Below, piece after piece: positions 7,835-16,557 of a stretch of DNA of 59,708 nucleotides (position 1 is the first letter of the stretch; the number at the start of each line of letters is the position of its first letter). The stretch is from an uncultured Ruminococcus sp. GTDB lineage: Bacteria > Bacillota > Clostridia > Oscillospirales > Ruminococcaceae. The translations under genes and the position numbers were made by a program. The stretch spans positions 1 through 59,708 of the forward strand of contig CACWPL010000016.1 in NCBI GenBank assembly GCA_902762785.1, read 5' to 3'. The notes beneath the pieces were generated by a model. That model searched no databases, had not been told where the DNA came from, and was given only the letters and a program-made list of their open reading frames with translations.

Positions 7835-7863
7835 ATCCTACCATATCGAAGAAAGAAAAGCAA
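7835..7863 (-). promoter_or_regulatory. promoter of the sigma/anti-sigma operon
   Basis: Minus strand TTGCTT (7863-7858), 17-bp spacer ending TGG, TAGGAT (7840-7835). It leaves a leader of only about 20 bases. No typical ECF AAC/CGT promoter is obvious. Confidence 0.5.
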
Positions 7864-7975
7864 GTGTGACAGGCGTTTTTTTACGGTATCACCGGCTTTC
7901 CGGACACATTTGAGGAGGTCTGGAGAGAACGTGCAGAAAAATTTTCAAAAATCACTTTTCTTTTTCCGTGAGATG

Positions 7976-7984
7976 TGGTATAAT
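7976..7984 (+). promoter_or_regulatory. extended -10 promoter of the ACT-domain gene
   Basis: TGGTATAAT, an extended -10 with the hexamer at 7979-7984. No good -35 is found at 17 bp (TTTTCT). The leader to 8051 contains a small GC-rich hairpin. Confidence 0.6.
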
Positions 7985-8050
7985 AGTGATATGTGAGCCG
8001 CCGCGTCGGTCGGATGCGGCAGGTCAACCCATTCCAGGAGGTAAACGATT

Positions 8051-8320
8051 ATGAGAGCAGTTATCACAGTGATCGGGAAGGACACCGTCGGCATCCTGCA
8101 TAAGGTCAGCGGCATCTGCGCGAGACGCGGCGTGAACGTGGTCGAGGTGACGCAGAGCGTGCTCCAGGATATGTTCGCGATGATCATGCTGGTGGACATC
8201 AGCGGCATGACCTCGGACTTCTCCACCCTCGCCGACGAGATGAGCGAGCTCGGCAAGACCGAGAGCCTCGCCATCCACTGTATGCATGAGGACATCTTCA
8301 ACTCCATGCACAAGATCTGA
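8051..8320 (+). CDS. ACT-domain protein (UPF0237 family)
   Basis: An 89-residue protein that is a single ACT domain: the opening MRAVITVIGKDTVGILHKVSG and the SDFSTLADEM helix match the UPF0237 family, thought to bind a small ligand such as an amino acid. AGGAGG lies before the ATG. It is followed 34 bases later by the UPF0210 gene, a pairing common across Firmicutes and Archaea, so the ACT protein probably senses or regulates in the same unknown pathway. Confidence 0.9.
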   Translation: MRAVITVIGKDTVGILHKVSGICARRGVNVVEVTQSVLQDMFAMIMLVDISGMTSDFSTLADEMSELGKTESLAIHCMHEDIFNSMHKI

Positions 8321-8354
8321 GCGCGCCGCGCAAGCCATATTTTGAGGTGAAAAC

Positions 8355-9713
8355 ATGCTGAATACATTCGACATCCTAGAGACCATCCGGATGATCCAGG
8401 ATGAGTGTCTGGACATCCGTACCATTACCATGGGCATCTCGCTCCTCGACTGCATCGACCCGGACATCGACCGCGCCTGCGAGAAGGTCTACGAGAAGAT
8501 CACCACCAAGGCCAAGGATCTGGTCAAGGTCGGCGAGCAGATCGAGAAGGAGTACGGCATCCCGATCGTCAACAAGCGCATCTCCGTGACGCCGATCGCC
8601 ATGCTCGCGGCTGCCTGCCCGAACGGCGACCCGGTGAAGTTCGCGCGGACGCTCCAGCGTGCGGCGGACACCTGCGGGGTCAACTTCCTCGGCGGCTATT
8701 CCGCGCTGGTACATAAGGGCTTCTCTGCGGGCGACCTGGCGCTGATCCGCTCGATCCCCGAGGCGCTCTCCGTGACGAACAATGTCTGCTCGTCCGTCAA
8801 CATCGGCTCGACCCGCAGCGGCATCAACATGGACGCCGCGGCCCTGATGGGCGAGGTCGTGCTCGAGTCTGCGAAGATCACGGCCGACCGTCAGTGCATC
8901 GGCCCTGCCAAGCTCGTGGTGTTCTGCAACGCGGTCGAGGACAATCCGTTCATGGCCGGTGCTTTCCACGGCATCGGCGAGCCGGACTGTGAGATCCATG
9001 TCGGCGTCTCCGGCCCCGGTGTCGTGCGCGCCGCCATCACCAAGTACCCCGACGCTACCATCGACCAGCTCGCGGACGTCATCAAGAAGACGGCGTTCAA
9101 GATCACCCGCATGGGCCAGCTCGTCGGCGCACGCGCGTCCAAGATGCTCGGCGTCCCGTTCGGCATCGTGGACCTGTCTCTTGCCCCGACCCCGGCTGTC
9201 GGTGACTCTGTGGCACACATCCTCGAGGGGATGGGTCTGGAGCAGTGCGGCACCCACGGCACGACCGCGTGCCTCGCACTCCTCAACGATGCCGTCAAGA
9301 AGGGCGGCGTCATGGCCAGCTCGAACGTCGGCGGTCTGTCCGGCGCGTTCATCCCCGTGTCTGAGGATGCCGGCATGATCGACGCGGCGCTCGCCGGCAC
9401 GCTCTGCCTCGAGAAGCTCGAGGCTATGACGGCAGTCTGCTCGGTCGGCCTGGACATGATCGTCGTTCCCGGCGACATCACCGCCGAGACCATCTCCGCC
9501 ATCATCGCGGACGAGGCAGCCATCGGTATGGTCAACAACAAGACGACCGCTGTACGCCTGATCCCCGCGATCGGCAAGCAGGAGGGCGACATGCTCGAAT
9601 TCGGCGGACTCCTCGGCTCCGGCCCTGTCATGCCGATCAACCGCAAGTCCCCGGCGAAGTTCATCGCCAGAGGCGGCCGCATCCCGGCACCGATGCACAG
9701 CATCAAGAACTGA
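8355..9713 (+). CDS. UPF0210 family protein (PFL-like fold)
   Basis: A 452-residue soluble protein. It matches UPF0210 along its whole length, starting [17 protein letters not shown] and [14 protein letters not shown]. The family has a fold related to pyruvate formate-lyase/glycyl-radical proteins but lacks a proven reaction. The conserved order with the ACT gene suggests one functional unit. Ala-, Gly- and Asp-rich segments ([38 protein letters not shown]) look like the active centre. The assigned ATG follows a GAGGTG site. Confidence 0.88.
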   Translation: MLNTFDILETIRMIQDECLDIRTITMGISLLDCIDPDIDRACEKVYEKITTKAKDLVKVGEQIEKEYGIPIVNKRISVTPIAMLAAACPNGDPVKFARTLQRAADTCGVNFLGGYSALVHKGFSAGDLALIRSIPEALSVTNNVCSSVNIGSTRSGINMDAAALMGEVVLESAKITADRQCIGPAKLVVFCNAVEDNPFMAGAFHGIGEPDCEIHVGVSGPGVVRAAITKYPDATIDQLADVIKKTAFKITRMGQLVGARASKMLGVPFGIVDLSLAPTPAVGDSVAHILEGMGLEQCGTHGTTACLALLNDAVKKGGVMASSNVGGLSGAFIPVSEDAGMIDAALAGTLCLEKLEAMTAVCSVGLDMIVVPGDITAETISAIIADEAAIGMVNNKTTAVRLIPAIGKQEGDMLEFGGLLGSGPVMPINRKSPAKFIARGGRIPAPMHSIKN

Positions 9714-9723
9714 TCAGTCCTGT

Positions 9724-9750
9724 GAACAGCATCCCTCGTGGGTGCTGTTC
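9724..9750 (+). terminator. hairpin between the UPF0210 gene and the reductase gene
   Basis: GAACAGCA pairs with TGCTGTTC and extends to CCC/GGG with one bulged T. No T-run follows, so it may only attenuate read-through or protect the 3' end. Confidence 0.4.
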
Positions 9751-9777
9751 GCTCTATCCCAAATAAGGAGGGGAATC

Positions 9778-10686
9778 ATGGCCACGGAGATCTGGGACAT
9801 CCTCATCATCGGCGGCGGTCCGGCGGGACTGAGCGCCGCCATCTATGCCGGACGTGCGCGGCTCTCGGCGCTCACGGTCGAGAAGGACTACGGCGGACGC
9901 GGCATGATCGCGTCGAGCGAGCGGGTGGACAATTACCCCGGCCTTCCGGGGATCGGGGGCTTCGAGCTCGCCGACTCGTTCCGGCGGCAGGCCAAGGCGC
10001 TCGGCGCGCAGTTCGCCGAGGCCGAGATCACGGCGATCATCCCGGAGGAGGGCGGCTTTCGACTGACGCAGAAACGCGGGGGCGACCTTCGCGCGCGGAC
10101 GGTGATCTATGCTGCGGGGTGTGACCATCGGCGCCTGCCCGTCCCGGGGACGGAGCGGATGGGCGTTAGCTACTGTGCGCCGTGCGATGGGGCATTCTAT
10201 GCGGGGAAGGCTGTCGCAGTCGTCGGCGGCGGGGACAAGGCGCTCGACGATGCGCTGTATATGGCCAATATCGCCGAGACGGTCTATCTGATCTGCCGCA
10301 GTCAGCCCCGCGCCGCAAGGCTCCTGACCGAGCAGGCGGCCGCGCGGGAGAACATCGTCCTGCTCTCGGAGACGGAGGTCGTCTCGATCGAGGGCGACAT
10401 GCGTGTGACCGGGCTCCGTCTGCGTGACCGCGAGGGCGAGCGCATCCTGCCGGTCAGTGCGGTGTTCACGGCCATCGGCATGGTGCCGCATACCGACCTT
10501 CTCCGCGGGCTCATCCCGCTCGACGGCGAGGGCTATGCCGTGGCAGGGGAGGACGGCATGACGCCCGTGCCGGGGCTCTTCGTCGCAGGAGACGTCCGCG
10601 TCAAGCCGCTCCGACAGGTCGTGACGGCCGCCGCAGACGGCGCGAACGCGGTGATGGCGGCGGAGCATCATCTTCGCGCGATCTGA
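9778..10686 (+). CDS. trxB: thioredoxin-reductase-like FAD oxidoreductase
   Basis: 302 residues. It has an N-terminal FAD fold (ILIIGGGPAGLSAAIYAGRA, 9-28), the redox pair C133-A-P-C136 in SYCAPCDGAF, a second dinucleotide fold (VAVVGGGDKALDDAL), and a final FAD motif GLFVAGDVR. The NADPH-binding stretch usually reading HRRxxxR is replaced by CRSQPRAA, so it may not use NADPH; several clostridial homologues take electrons from ferredoxin or NADH instead. It should reduce thioredoxin or a similar disulfide. The start at 9778 has AGGAGGGG upstream. No thioredoxin gene is adjacent. Confidence 0.8.
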   Translation: MATEIWDILIIGGGPAGLSAAIYAGRARLSALTVEKDYGGRGMIASSERVDNYPGLPGIGGFELADSFRRQAKALGAQFAEAEITAIIPEEGGFRLTQKRGGDLRARTVIYAAGCDHRRLPVPGTERMGVSYCAPCDGAFYAGKAVAVVGGGDKALDDALYMANIAETVYLICRSQPRAARLLTEQAAARENIVLLSETEVVSIEGDMRVTGLRLRDREGERILPVSAVFTAIGMVPHTDLLRGLIPLDGEGYAVAGEDGMTPVPGLFVAGDVRVKPLRQVVTAAADGANAVMAAEHHLRAI

Positions 10687-10709
10687 CATGTTGCCTATGT
10701 TCACAAATC

Positions 10710-10739
10710 TTTACACACTGACGCGGGATATGCTATACT
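10710..10739 (+). promoter_or_regulatory. promoter of cysE
   Basis: TTTACA at 10710-10715, 18-bp spacer ending TGC, TATACT at 10734-10739. A small GGCGC/GCGCC hairpin follows in the leader. Confidence 0.75.
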
Positions 10740-10781
10740 GATAAAAAGGCGCCTGAGCGCCGACTAAGAGGAGGTCTTCCC

Positions 10782-11738
10782 ATGCACAAGCTCGAAACTG
10801 AGATCGGATCCGTCGTGGATCGTCTGCTCACCGATTACCAGGGCGGCCGCACCATCGACGAGGTCAAGACCTTTGATCTGCCGGACAATGACGTGATCGA
10901 GGACGTGCTCCGCAGTCTCCAGCGCATCATCTTCCCCGGCTATTTCCGCAACAGGACCTTCAAGGTCTACACCGTCCGCAACCAGATCTCGATGCTGCTC
11001 GAGGACGTGATCTATCGTCTCATCAAGCAGATCGCCATCGTACTGCGGTTCAGTGAGGGGTGCGCCCATCTCGACGATGCTGCGATCACCGAGAAGGCCG
11101 AGGCGCTGACCTTCGCCTTCCTCGACAAGATCCCGAAGATCCGCGAGTACATCGACACGGACGTCCAGGCGGCCTTCGACGGCGACCCGGCCGCGACCAG
11201 CAAGACGGAGGTCATCTATTCGTACCCCGGCCTCTACGCGATCCTCGTCAACCGCATCGCGCATGAGCTGTTCGTGCTCGGGGTGCCGATGATCCCGCGT
11301 ATCATGACCGAGCACGCGCACAGCCGCACGGGCATCGACATCCACCCCGGCGCCACGATCGGCAAGTATTTCTTCATCGACCATGGCACGGGCATCGTCA
11401 TCGGCGAGACGACCACGATCGGTGACAATGTCAAGATCTACCAGGGCGTGACCCTCGGCGCGCTCTCGACCCGCGGCGGTCAGGCGCTGCGCAACAAGAA
11501 GCGCCACCCCACCATCGAGGACAATGTGACCATCTACTCCGGCGCCTCGATCCTCGGCGGTGAGACCGTGATCGGCCGCGATGCCGTGATCGGGGGCAAT
11601 GCGTTCATCACGCGCTCGGTGCCGGCCGGTGCGCGCGTCAGCATCCAGAACCCGGAGCTGCGCGTCAATTTCGACCCCAAGCACCCCTCCTCCCCCAAGC
11701 CCCTCGCGCAGGACGATGCCTGGTTCTATATCATCTAA
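10782..11738 (+). CDS. cysE: serine O-acetyltransferase (long EpsC-type)
   Basis: A 318-residue cytoplasmic enzyme that acetylates serine with acetyl-CoA, the first step of cysteine synthesis. The N-terminal helical part (1-180) is followed by the left-handed beta-helix of hexapeptide repeats: GIDIHPGATIGKYFFIDHGTGIVIGE carries the catalytic His, and NVKIYQGVTLGALS follows. The length and the helical extension fit the larger EpsC-like class found in anaerobes and Bacteroidetes. RBS GAGGAGG. Its last 23 bases overlap the pullulanase gene. No T-box or S-box was seen in the short leader. Confidence 0.9.
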   Translation: MHKLETEIGSVVDRLLTDYQGGRTIDEVKTFDLPDNDVIEDVLRSLQRIIFPGYFRNRTFKVYTVRNQISMLLEDVIYRLIKQIAIVLRFSEGCAHLDDAAITEKAEALTFAFLDKIPKIREYIDTDVQAAFDGDPAATSKTEVIYSYPGLYAILVNRIAHELFVLGVPMIPRIMTEHAHSRTGIDIHPGATIGKYFFIDHGTGIVIGETTTIGDNVKIYQGVTLGALSTRGGQALRNKKRHPTIEDNVTIYSGASILGGETVIGRDAVIGGNAFITRSVPAGARVSIQNPELRVNFDPKHPSSPKPLAQDDAWFYII

Positions 11739-13593
11739 GCCCTTGACGCCCGAGGCGCTGGACGCGCTGGCCTATGACGGGCCGCTCGGCGCGTCGTATG
11801 CCAAGGAGCGCACGGTGTTCCGTGTGTGGTCGCCGGGGGCGGAGGCCGTGCGGGTACGGCTCTTTGATACGGTGCCGCCGCGCACTGTCCCGCTGGCGCG
11901 TGCGGACGGCGGGCGCGTCTGGGAGGCGACTGTCACAGGCGATCTCGACGGTGTGTACTACACCTACGTCCTCACGCATGACGGGAAAGAGACCGAGACG
12001 CCCGATATCTGGGCAGATGCCTGCGGTCTGAACGGGCAGCGGAGCATGGTCCTTGACCTCTCCCGCACCGACCCGCCCGGATGGGACAAGACGCGTCCTG
12101 TCCGCTTGGCGCATCCCGTCGACGCGGTGATCTGGGAGGTACATGTGCGGGACTTTTCGATGGACGAGGCGGCTGGCTTCGTCCATCGCGGCAAGCTCCT
12201 GGCGTTCGGTGAGACCGGCGTCACGAACACGGCCGGCGATCTCGTGGGGATGGACTACCTCGCGTCCCTCGGCGTGACGCACATCCATCTCCTCCCCGTC
12301 ACTGACTTCGCTTCTGTCGACGAGGCGGCACCGACCTACAATTGGGGCTATGACCCGCAGCACTACCGCATCCCGGAGGGCTCCTACGCGACCGATCCGG
12401 AGGACGGCGCCGTCCGCATCCGGGAGCTCAAGGCGCTGGTCGCGGCGGCGCACCGGCGGGGCATCGGGGTCGTGCTGGACGTCGTGTTCAACCATACGTT
12501 CCTGCGTGCCGAGTCGGCGTTCGAGGCGACCGTGCCGGGGTATTTCTACCGCCGCGACGAGGATGGATGGGCGAACGGCTCCGGCTGCGGCAACGAGATC
12601 GCGACCGAGCGGATCATGATGCGCCGTCACATCGTCGATGCAGTCTGTCATCTGGCCAGGACGTACCGGGTGGACGGCTTTCGGTTCGACCTCATGGGGC
12701 TCATCGACATCGAGACGATGAACGAATGTGCCCGTACTCTGCGGCAGATCGATCCCGACATCCTCCTCTATGGCGAGGGATGGACGGGCGGCCTCTCCCC
12801 CTTGTCGGAGGAACGGCGCGCCGTCAAGGGGAACACGCGGCAGCTCGACGGCATCGCCTGCTTTTCTGACGACTTCCGCGATACGGCCAAGGGCTCCGTC
12901 TTTTTGGACACGGCGCAGGGCTTCGTGAACGGGGCGGCTGATGCGGACTGCATCCGCGCGATGCAGGAGGCATTCTGCGGCGGCGTGCTGCGGGAGGATG
13001 CCTGGGCGGACGCGCCGGGGCAGGTGGTCAACTATCTGGCCTGTCACGACGATCTGACGCTGCACGACAAGCTCGTCCTCTCGATGCCCGATGCCGATCC
13101 CGAGCGGATCGCGCGTGCCGAGCGGATGGCGGCGGCGCTCCTGCTCCTGGCGCAGGGGACGCCGTTCCTGATGGCGGGGCAGGAGATGATGCGCTCCAAG
13201 CCCCTCCCGGACGGAAGCTTCGACCACAACAGCTATCGCTCCCCGGACAGCGTGAACGCCATCCGTTGGGACGGCCTGACGGCGCATCGCGGACTCGTGG
13301 CGTACTATCGCGGCCTGATCGCGCTGCGGCGGCGCTTTGCGGTGTTCCGTCTGCGGGACGCCGAGGCGATCCGAGAGGCCGTGACCTTCCCGGAGGCGCC
13401 GGAGGGCGTGTTCGCGGCAAAGGTCGGGGCGTTCACGATCCTGATGACGCCCGGCGGCACGCCCTATCCGACGGCGCTGCACGGCGCTGTCTACGCCGAC
13501 AGCGAGCACGCCTCCGATCGGCCGCTGTATCCTATCGACGGCGCTGTGACCGTACCGCCCTACAGCGTGCTCATCCTTCGCGAGGACCGATGA
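11716..13593 (+). CDS. pulA: type I pullulanase (GH13)
   Basis: A 625-residue protein with no signal peptide, so probably cytoplasmic. A short N-terminal CBM48-like domain (about 15-110) precedes the GH13 barrel. The family signature YNWGYDP is present, along with DVVFNHTF, the nucleophile region DGFRFDLMG, the acid/base YGEGW and the transition-state pair in CHDDLTLHDKL. It debranches alpha-1,6 links in glycogen or imported pullulan/starch fragments. The open frame extends back to 11599 inside cysE, but homology begins after ATG 11716; TTG 11743 is an alternative start. It is co-transcribed with cysE and ends at a strong terminator. Confidence 0.9.
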   Translation: MPGSISSKPLTPEALDALAYDGPLGASYAKERTVFRVWSPGAEAVRVRLFDTVPPRTVPLARADGGRVWEATVTGDLDGVYYTYVLTHDGKETETPDIWADACGLNGQRSMVLDLSRTDPPGWDKTRPVRLAHPVDAVIWEVHVRDFSMDEAAGFVHRGKLLAFGETGVTNTAGDLVGMDYLASLGVTHIHLLPVTDFASVDEAAPTYNWGYDPQHYRIPEGSYATDPEDGAVRIRELKALVAAAHRRGIGVVLDVVFNHTFLRAESAFEATVPGYFYRRDEDGWANGSGCGNEIATERIMMRRHIVDAVCHLARTYRVDGFRFDLMGLIDIETMNECARTLRQIDPDILLYGEGWTGGLSPLSEERRAVKGNTRQLDGIACFSDDFRDTAKGSVFLDTAQGFVNGAADADCIRAMQEAFCGGVLREDAWADAPGQVVNYLACHDDLTLHDKLVLSMPDADPERIARAERMAAALLLLAQGTPFLMAGQEMMRSKPLPDGSFDHNSYRSPDSVNAIRWDGLTAHRGLVAYYRGLIALRRRFAVFRLRDAEAIREAVTFPEAPEGVFAAKVGAFTILMTPGGTPYPTALHGAVYADSEHASDRPLYPIDGAVTVPPYSVLILREDR

Positions 13594-13632
13594 CACATCC
13601 CGCTCCCATCTCCGGGGCGGGATGTGTTTTTT
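13593..13632 (+). terminator. terminator of the cysE-pulA operon
   Basis: An 11-bp stem (13593-13603 with 13617-13627) followed by TTTTTTT. Confidence 0.9.
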
Positions 13633-13654
13633 GTTGACGTTCACAAAAAACCAC

Positions 13655-13683
13655 TTGACGATCGCCCGGTTTTATTGTAAAAT
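13655..13683 (+). promoter_or_regulatory. promoter of the CAP-dockerin gene
   Basis: TTGACG at 13655-13660 and TAAAAT at 13678-13683 with 17-bp spacing. Confidence 0.8.
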
Positions 13684-13737
13684 TAAGATAGCAAGCTATG
13701 CGGCGAAACGGTCGCCGCAGGAAGGGAAGTGGAGGAT

Positions 13738-14553
13738 ATGAAAGCAAGGGATCGACTGCTCGCTGGAGCGCTCGCGCTCGGACTGGCGGCTTTATCATGT
13801 TTCCCGCTACCTTGCCGAGGGGGCATCATCCGGCCGCTGACGGCAGCAGCAGAAACAGAGGAAGAGACCGCCCAGCGTCTGCAATATGCGAATACCATCG
13901 CGTGTCTCGTCAATGACCACCGTGCCTCGTGTGGGCTCAGAGAGCTCATGCTCCTGCCGGATCTCACCGATCTTGCACAGATCCGCGCCGAAGAGATGAC
14001 GGTCTACTGCAATAGAAAGCGTCCCGGTGATGTGGATTGGGATACCGTTCTGATCGAGAATGGGTTCCGTTATTCCTACGCGGCGCAGAACATCGCGGCG
14101 GGGAGCAATACGCCCACAGGGACCTTTGGACAGTTCATGCGCTCGGAGGGGCATCGCTTGAACCTCGAGGGCGAGAATTTCACCCACATCGGCATCGGCT
14201 ACCGCTATGACCCGAACGCGGGGCGGTATTACTATTTTTGGACGATGATCCTCGCGGTCTGTGTGGACGGGGCCGGTCAGCCGGACGTGCGTGATGGGGA
14301 GTATTATCCGACCCGCGCGCGCGGAGATGCCAATGCGGACACCGTCATCAACGCCGCTGACGCGACCTACATCCTCACGCATGCCTCGGAGCTGGCCGTC
14401 GGCGTCAGTGTGGGCACCTCGAAGGGATTGCGCGAGTCTGCCGACCTCAATGGGGATGGCCGTGTCGACGCGGTCGACGCCTCAGCGCTGCTCAGCTATA
14501 TCGCCGCAGCGGGCGTGGATCCGAACGTCACCATCGACAGCTTTGTCTGGTAA
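13738..14553 (+). CDS. secreted CAP-domain protein with a C-terminal type I dockerin
   Basis: A 271-residue protein. A signal peptide (1 to about 35: Arg/Asp, hydrophobic ALALGLAALSCFPL, then TAAAETE) precedes a CAP/SCP-like domain (about 45-165) with the RAEEM, GENFTHIGIGYRY and YYFWTMILA elements. The C-terminus is a type I dockerin with two calcium-binding repeats: GDANADTVINAADATYIL and ADLNGDGRVDAVDASALL. Dockerins plug into cohesins on a scaffold, so this protein is probably displayed in a cellulosome-like or surface complex. The function of bacterial CAP domains is poorly known. GTG 13729 is an alternative start. It has its own promoter. Confidence 0.85.
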   Translation: MKARDRLLAGALALGLAALSCFPLPCRGGIIRPLTAAAETEEETAQRLQYANTIACLVNDHRASCGLRELMLLPDLTDLAQIRAEEMTVYCNRKRPGDVDWDTVLIENGFRYSYAAQNIAAGSNTPTGTFGQFMRSEGHRLNLEGENFTHIGIGYRYDPNAGRYYYFWTMILAVCVDGAGQPDVRDGEYYPTRARGDANADTVINAADATYILTHASELAVGVSVGTSKGLRESADLNGDGRVDAVDASALLSYIAAAGVDPNVTIDSFVW

Positions 14554-14586
14554 CTATATAAAGAAATGATAAGGAGTATCGGAACT

Positions 14587-15774
14587 ATGGATATCATGCA
14601 GTCATCTTTGGAGAAGCACCGCGAGTGGGGCGGTAAGATCGAGGTCGTGTCCCGCACGCCCATCAACGACCGTGACGCGCTCTCGCATGCCTACACCCCC
14701 GGCGTCGCGCAGCCCTGCCTCGAGATCGAGAAGGATCCCGCGCTCTCCTACACGCTCACGCGCCGCCATAACCTCGTGGCCGTCATCACGGACGGTACCG
14801 CGGTGCTCGGCCTCGGTGACATCGGCCCGCTCGCGGCCATGCCCGTCATGGAGGGCAAGTGCGCGCTGTTCAAGGAGTTCGCGGATGTGGATGCGTTCCC
14901 GATCTGTGTCGACTCCAAGGATACCGACACCATCGTGGAGACCATCGCCAACATCGCCCTGAGCTTTGGCGGCATCAATCTGGAGGACATCGCCGCGCCC
15001 CGCTGCTTCGAGATCGAGGCACGTCTGAAGGAGCGCCTGGACATCCCCGTCTTCCATGACGACCAGCACGGGACGGCCATCGTCGTCGCGGCCGCGCTGA
15101 CGAACGCCTGCAAGTGCGCGGGCAAGTCGCTGGACAGCCTCGAGGTCGTCATCAACGGTGCCGGCTCTGCGGGCATCGCCATCGCCAAGCACCTGCTGTC
15201 GATGGGCGTGGGCAACATCATCATGGTCGACCTCCCGGGCATCCTCGCGGACGACGTGACCTATGACAATCCCGCCCACAACGAGATCGCCGCCCGCACT
15301 AACCGCGACCGCCGTCACGGCACGCTCGCCGATGCGGTCAAGGGTGCAGACGTGTTCATCGGCGTCTCGAAGCCCGGCCTCCTCACGCAGGAGATGATCG
15401 GGACGATGGCGGAGCGTCCGCTCGTGTTCGCGATGGCCAACCCCACCCCGGAGATCATGCCCGACCTTGCCAAGGCGGCAGGCGCCTATATCGTCGGCAC
15501 GGGGCGGAGCGATTTCCCGAACCAGATCAACAACGTGGTCGCGTTCCCGGGCGTCTTCAAGGGTGCGCTGGCCGTTCGCGCCCGCGACATCAACGAGGCG
15601 ATGAAGGTCGCCGCGACCAAGGCGATCGCCGCCTGCGTCTCCGATGACCGCCTCACGCCCGACTTCATCCTGCCGGATGCCTTCGACCGCAGCGTATCGC
15701 TCGCCGTCGCCAAGGCCGTGGCACAGGCCGCCATCGATTCCGGTGTGGCTGGTCTGGAAGTCAGCCCGCTTTAA
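14587..15774 (+). CDS. malic enzyme (NAD(P)-dependent)
   Basis: A 395-residue enzyme, the short bacterial form without a phosphotransacetylase domain. It decarboxylates malate to pyruvate. Seen motifs are SHAYTPGVAQPCLEI (catalytic Tyr), VITDGTAVLGLGDIG and VMEGKCALFKEFADVDAFPI (catalytic Lys and metal site), DDQHGTAIV, and a Rossmann segment VVINGAGSAGIAIAKHL. Start 14587 lies ten bases after AAGGAG; an in-frame ATG at 14566 precedes that site. The DUF218 gene follows only four bases later. Confidence 0.92.
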   Translation: MDIMQSSLEKHREWGGKIEVVSRTPINDRDALSHAYTPGVAQPCLEIEKDPALSYTLTRRHNLVAVITDGTAVLGLGDIGPLAAMPVMEGKCALFKEFADVDAFPICVDSKDTDTIVETIANIALSFGGINLEDIAAPRCFEIEARLKERLDIPVFHDDQHGTAIVVAAALTNACKCAGKSLDSLEVVINGAGSAGIAIAKHLLSMGVGNIIMVDLPGILADDVTYDNPAHNEIAARTNRDRRHGTLADAVKGADVFIGVSKPGLLTQEMIGTMAERPLVFAMANPTPEIMPDLAKAAGAYIVGTGRSDFPNQINNVVAFPGVFKGALAVRARDINEAMKVAATKAIAACVSDDRLTPDFILPDAFDRSVSLAVAKAVAQAAIDSGVAGLEVSPL

Positions 15775-15778
15775 GGCC

Positions 15779-16555
15779 ATGTTTACGGTCATGCCGCTCT
15801 GGGGGCGGATCGTTGGCATCGTGGTCTGCGGGATCCTGCTCGTACTGTTCGTGAATCCATTTTTCCTTGGCATCCACAATGCCGGCGGCGTCGTCGGTAC
15901 GCTGGCCAGTCTGCTGGGCGCTGCCTTCTTCCTGTTCGACCCGGTCATCGCGCCGGTCCTCCATAGGATCTGGGAGGACGGGACGGGACGCGTCATCCTG
16001 TGCATCGTCATCGGACTGCTCTGCGTATGCGGCATCCTCGCTGTCGTGATCAGCGTCGGGATGATACGTCAGATGCGGGCGGCGCCGGAGACAGAGACAC
16101 CTGTCATCGTGCTCGGCTGCAAGGTACGGCCGGACGGTCCGAGCCTGATGCTCGCACGCCGTCTCAACACGGCTGTGACCTATCTGAAGGCACATCCTGA
16201 CGTCCCTGTGATCGTTTGCGGCGGACAGGGCAAGGACGAGCCGATGACCGAGGCACAGTGCATGGCCGACTACCTGACGGCGCACGGCATCGACGCGGCG
16301 CGAATCACGCAGGAATCGGCCTCGACCACGACGCAGGAGAACCTCCGCAACGCCTGTGACATCCTCGACGCGCACGAGTGGGGCCGCGATGTGACCATCA
16401 TCACGGACGGCTATCACCAGCTCCGCGCCTCGATGATCGGGCAGGAGGCCGGTCTGCATTGCAGCGCCGTCTCTGCACCGACCTCGTGGTATCTCGTGCC
16501 GACCTACTGGGTGCGCGAATGGCTCGGGGTCTGCTATCAGGTCGTATTGGGGTGA
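15779..16555 (+). CDS. DUF218 (YdcF-like) membrane protein
   Basis: A 258-residue protein. Three hydrophobic helices fill the first ~95 residues, followed by the DUF218 domain: VIVLGCKVRPDGPSLMLARRL, VIVCGGQGKDEPMTEA, STTTQENLRNACDIL and IITDGYHQLRA. This is the compact, SanA/YdcF-sized form and the second DUF218 protein of the window. It presumably acts in envelope metabolism, with an undefined substrate. The open frame starts inside the malic-enzyme gene; ATG 15779 is the first credible start and has only a weak AAGG site, suggesting translation coupled to the gene before it. Confidence 0.8.
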   Translation: MFTVMPLWGRIVGIVVCGILLVLFVNPFFLGIHNAGGVVGTLASLLGAAFFLFDPVIAPVLHRIWEDGTGRVILCIVIGLLCVCGILAVVISVGMIRQMRAAPETETPVIVLGCKVRPDGPSLMLARRLNTAVTYLKAHPDVPVIVCGGQGKDEPMTEAQCMADYLTAHGIDAARITQESASTTTQENLRNACDILDAHEWGRDVTIITDGYHQLRASMIGQEAGLHCSAVSAPTSWYLVPTYWVREWLGVCYQVVLG

Positions 16556-16557
16556 GG

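Noticed and set aside
11599-11715. Upstream extension of the pullulanase frame
   Set aside because: It lies wholly within the cysE coding region and encodes Arg/Ser/Pro-rich sequence not seen in pullulanases.
13645-13680. TTGACG at 13634-13639 as an alternative -35
   Set aside because: The copy at 13655 gives 17-bp spacing to TAAAAT; the earlier one does not.
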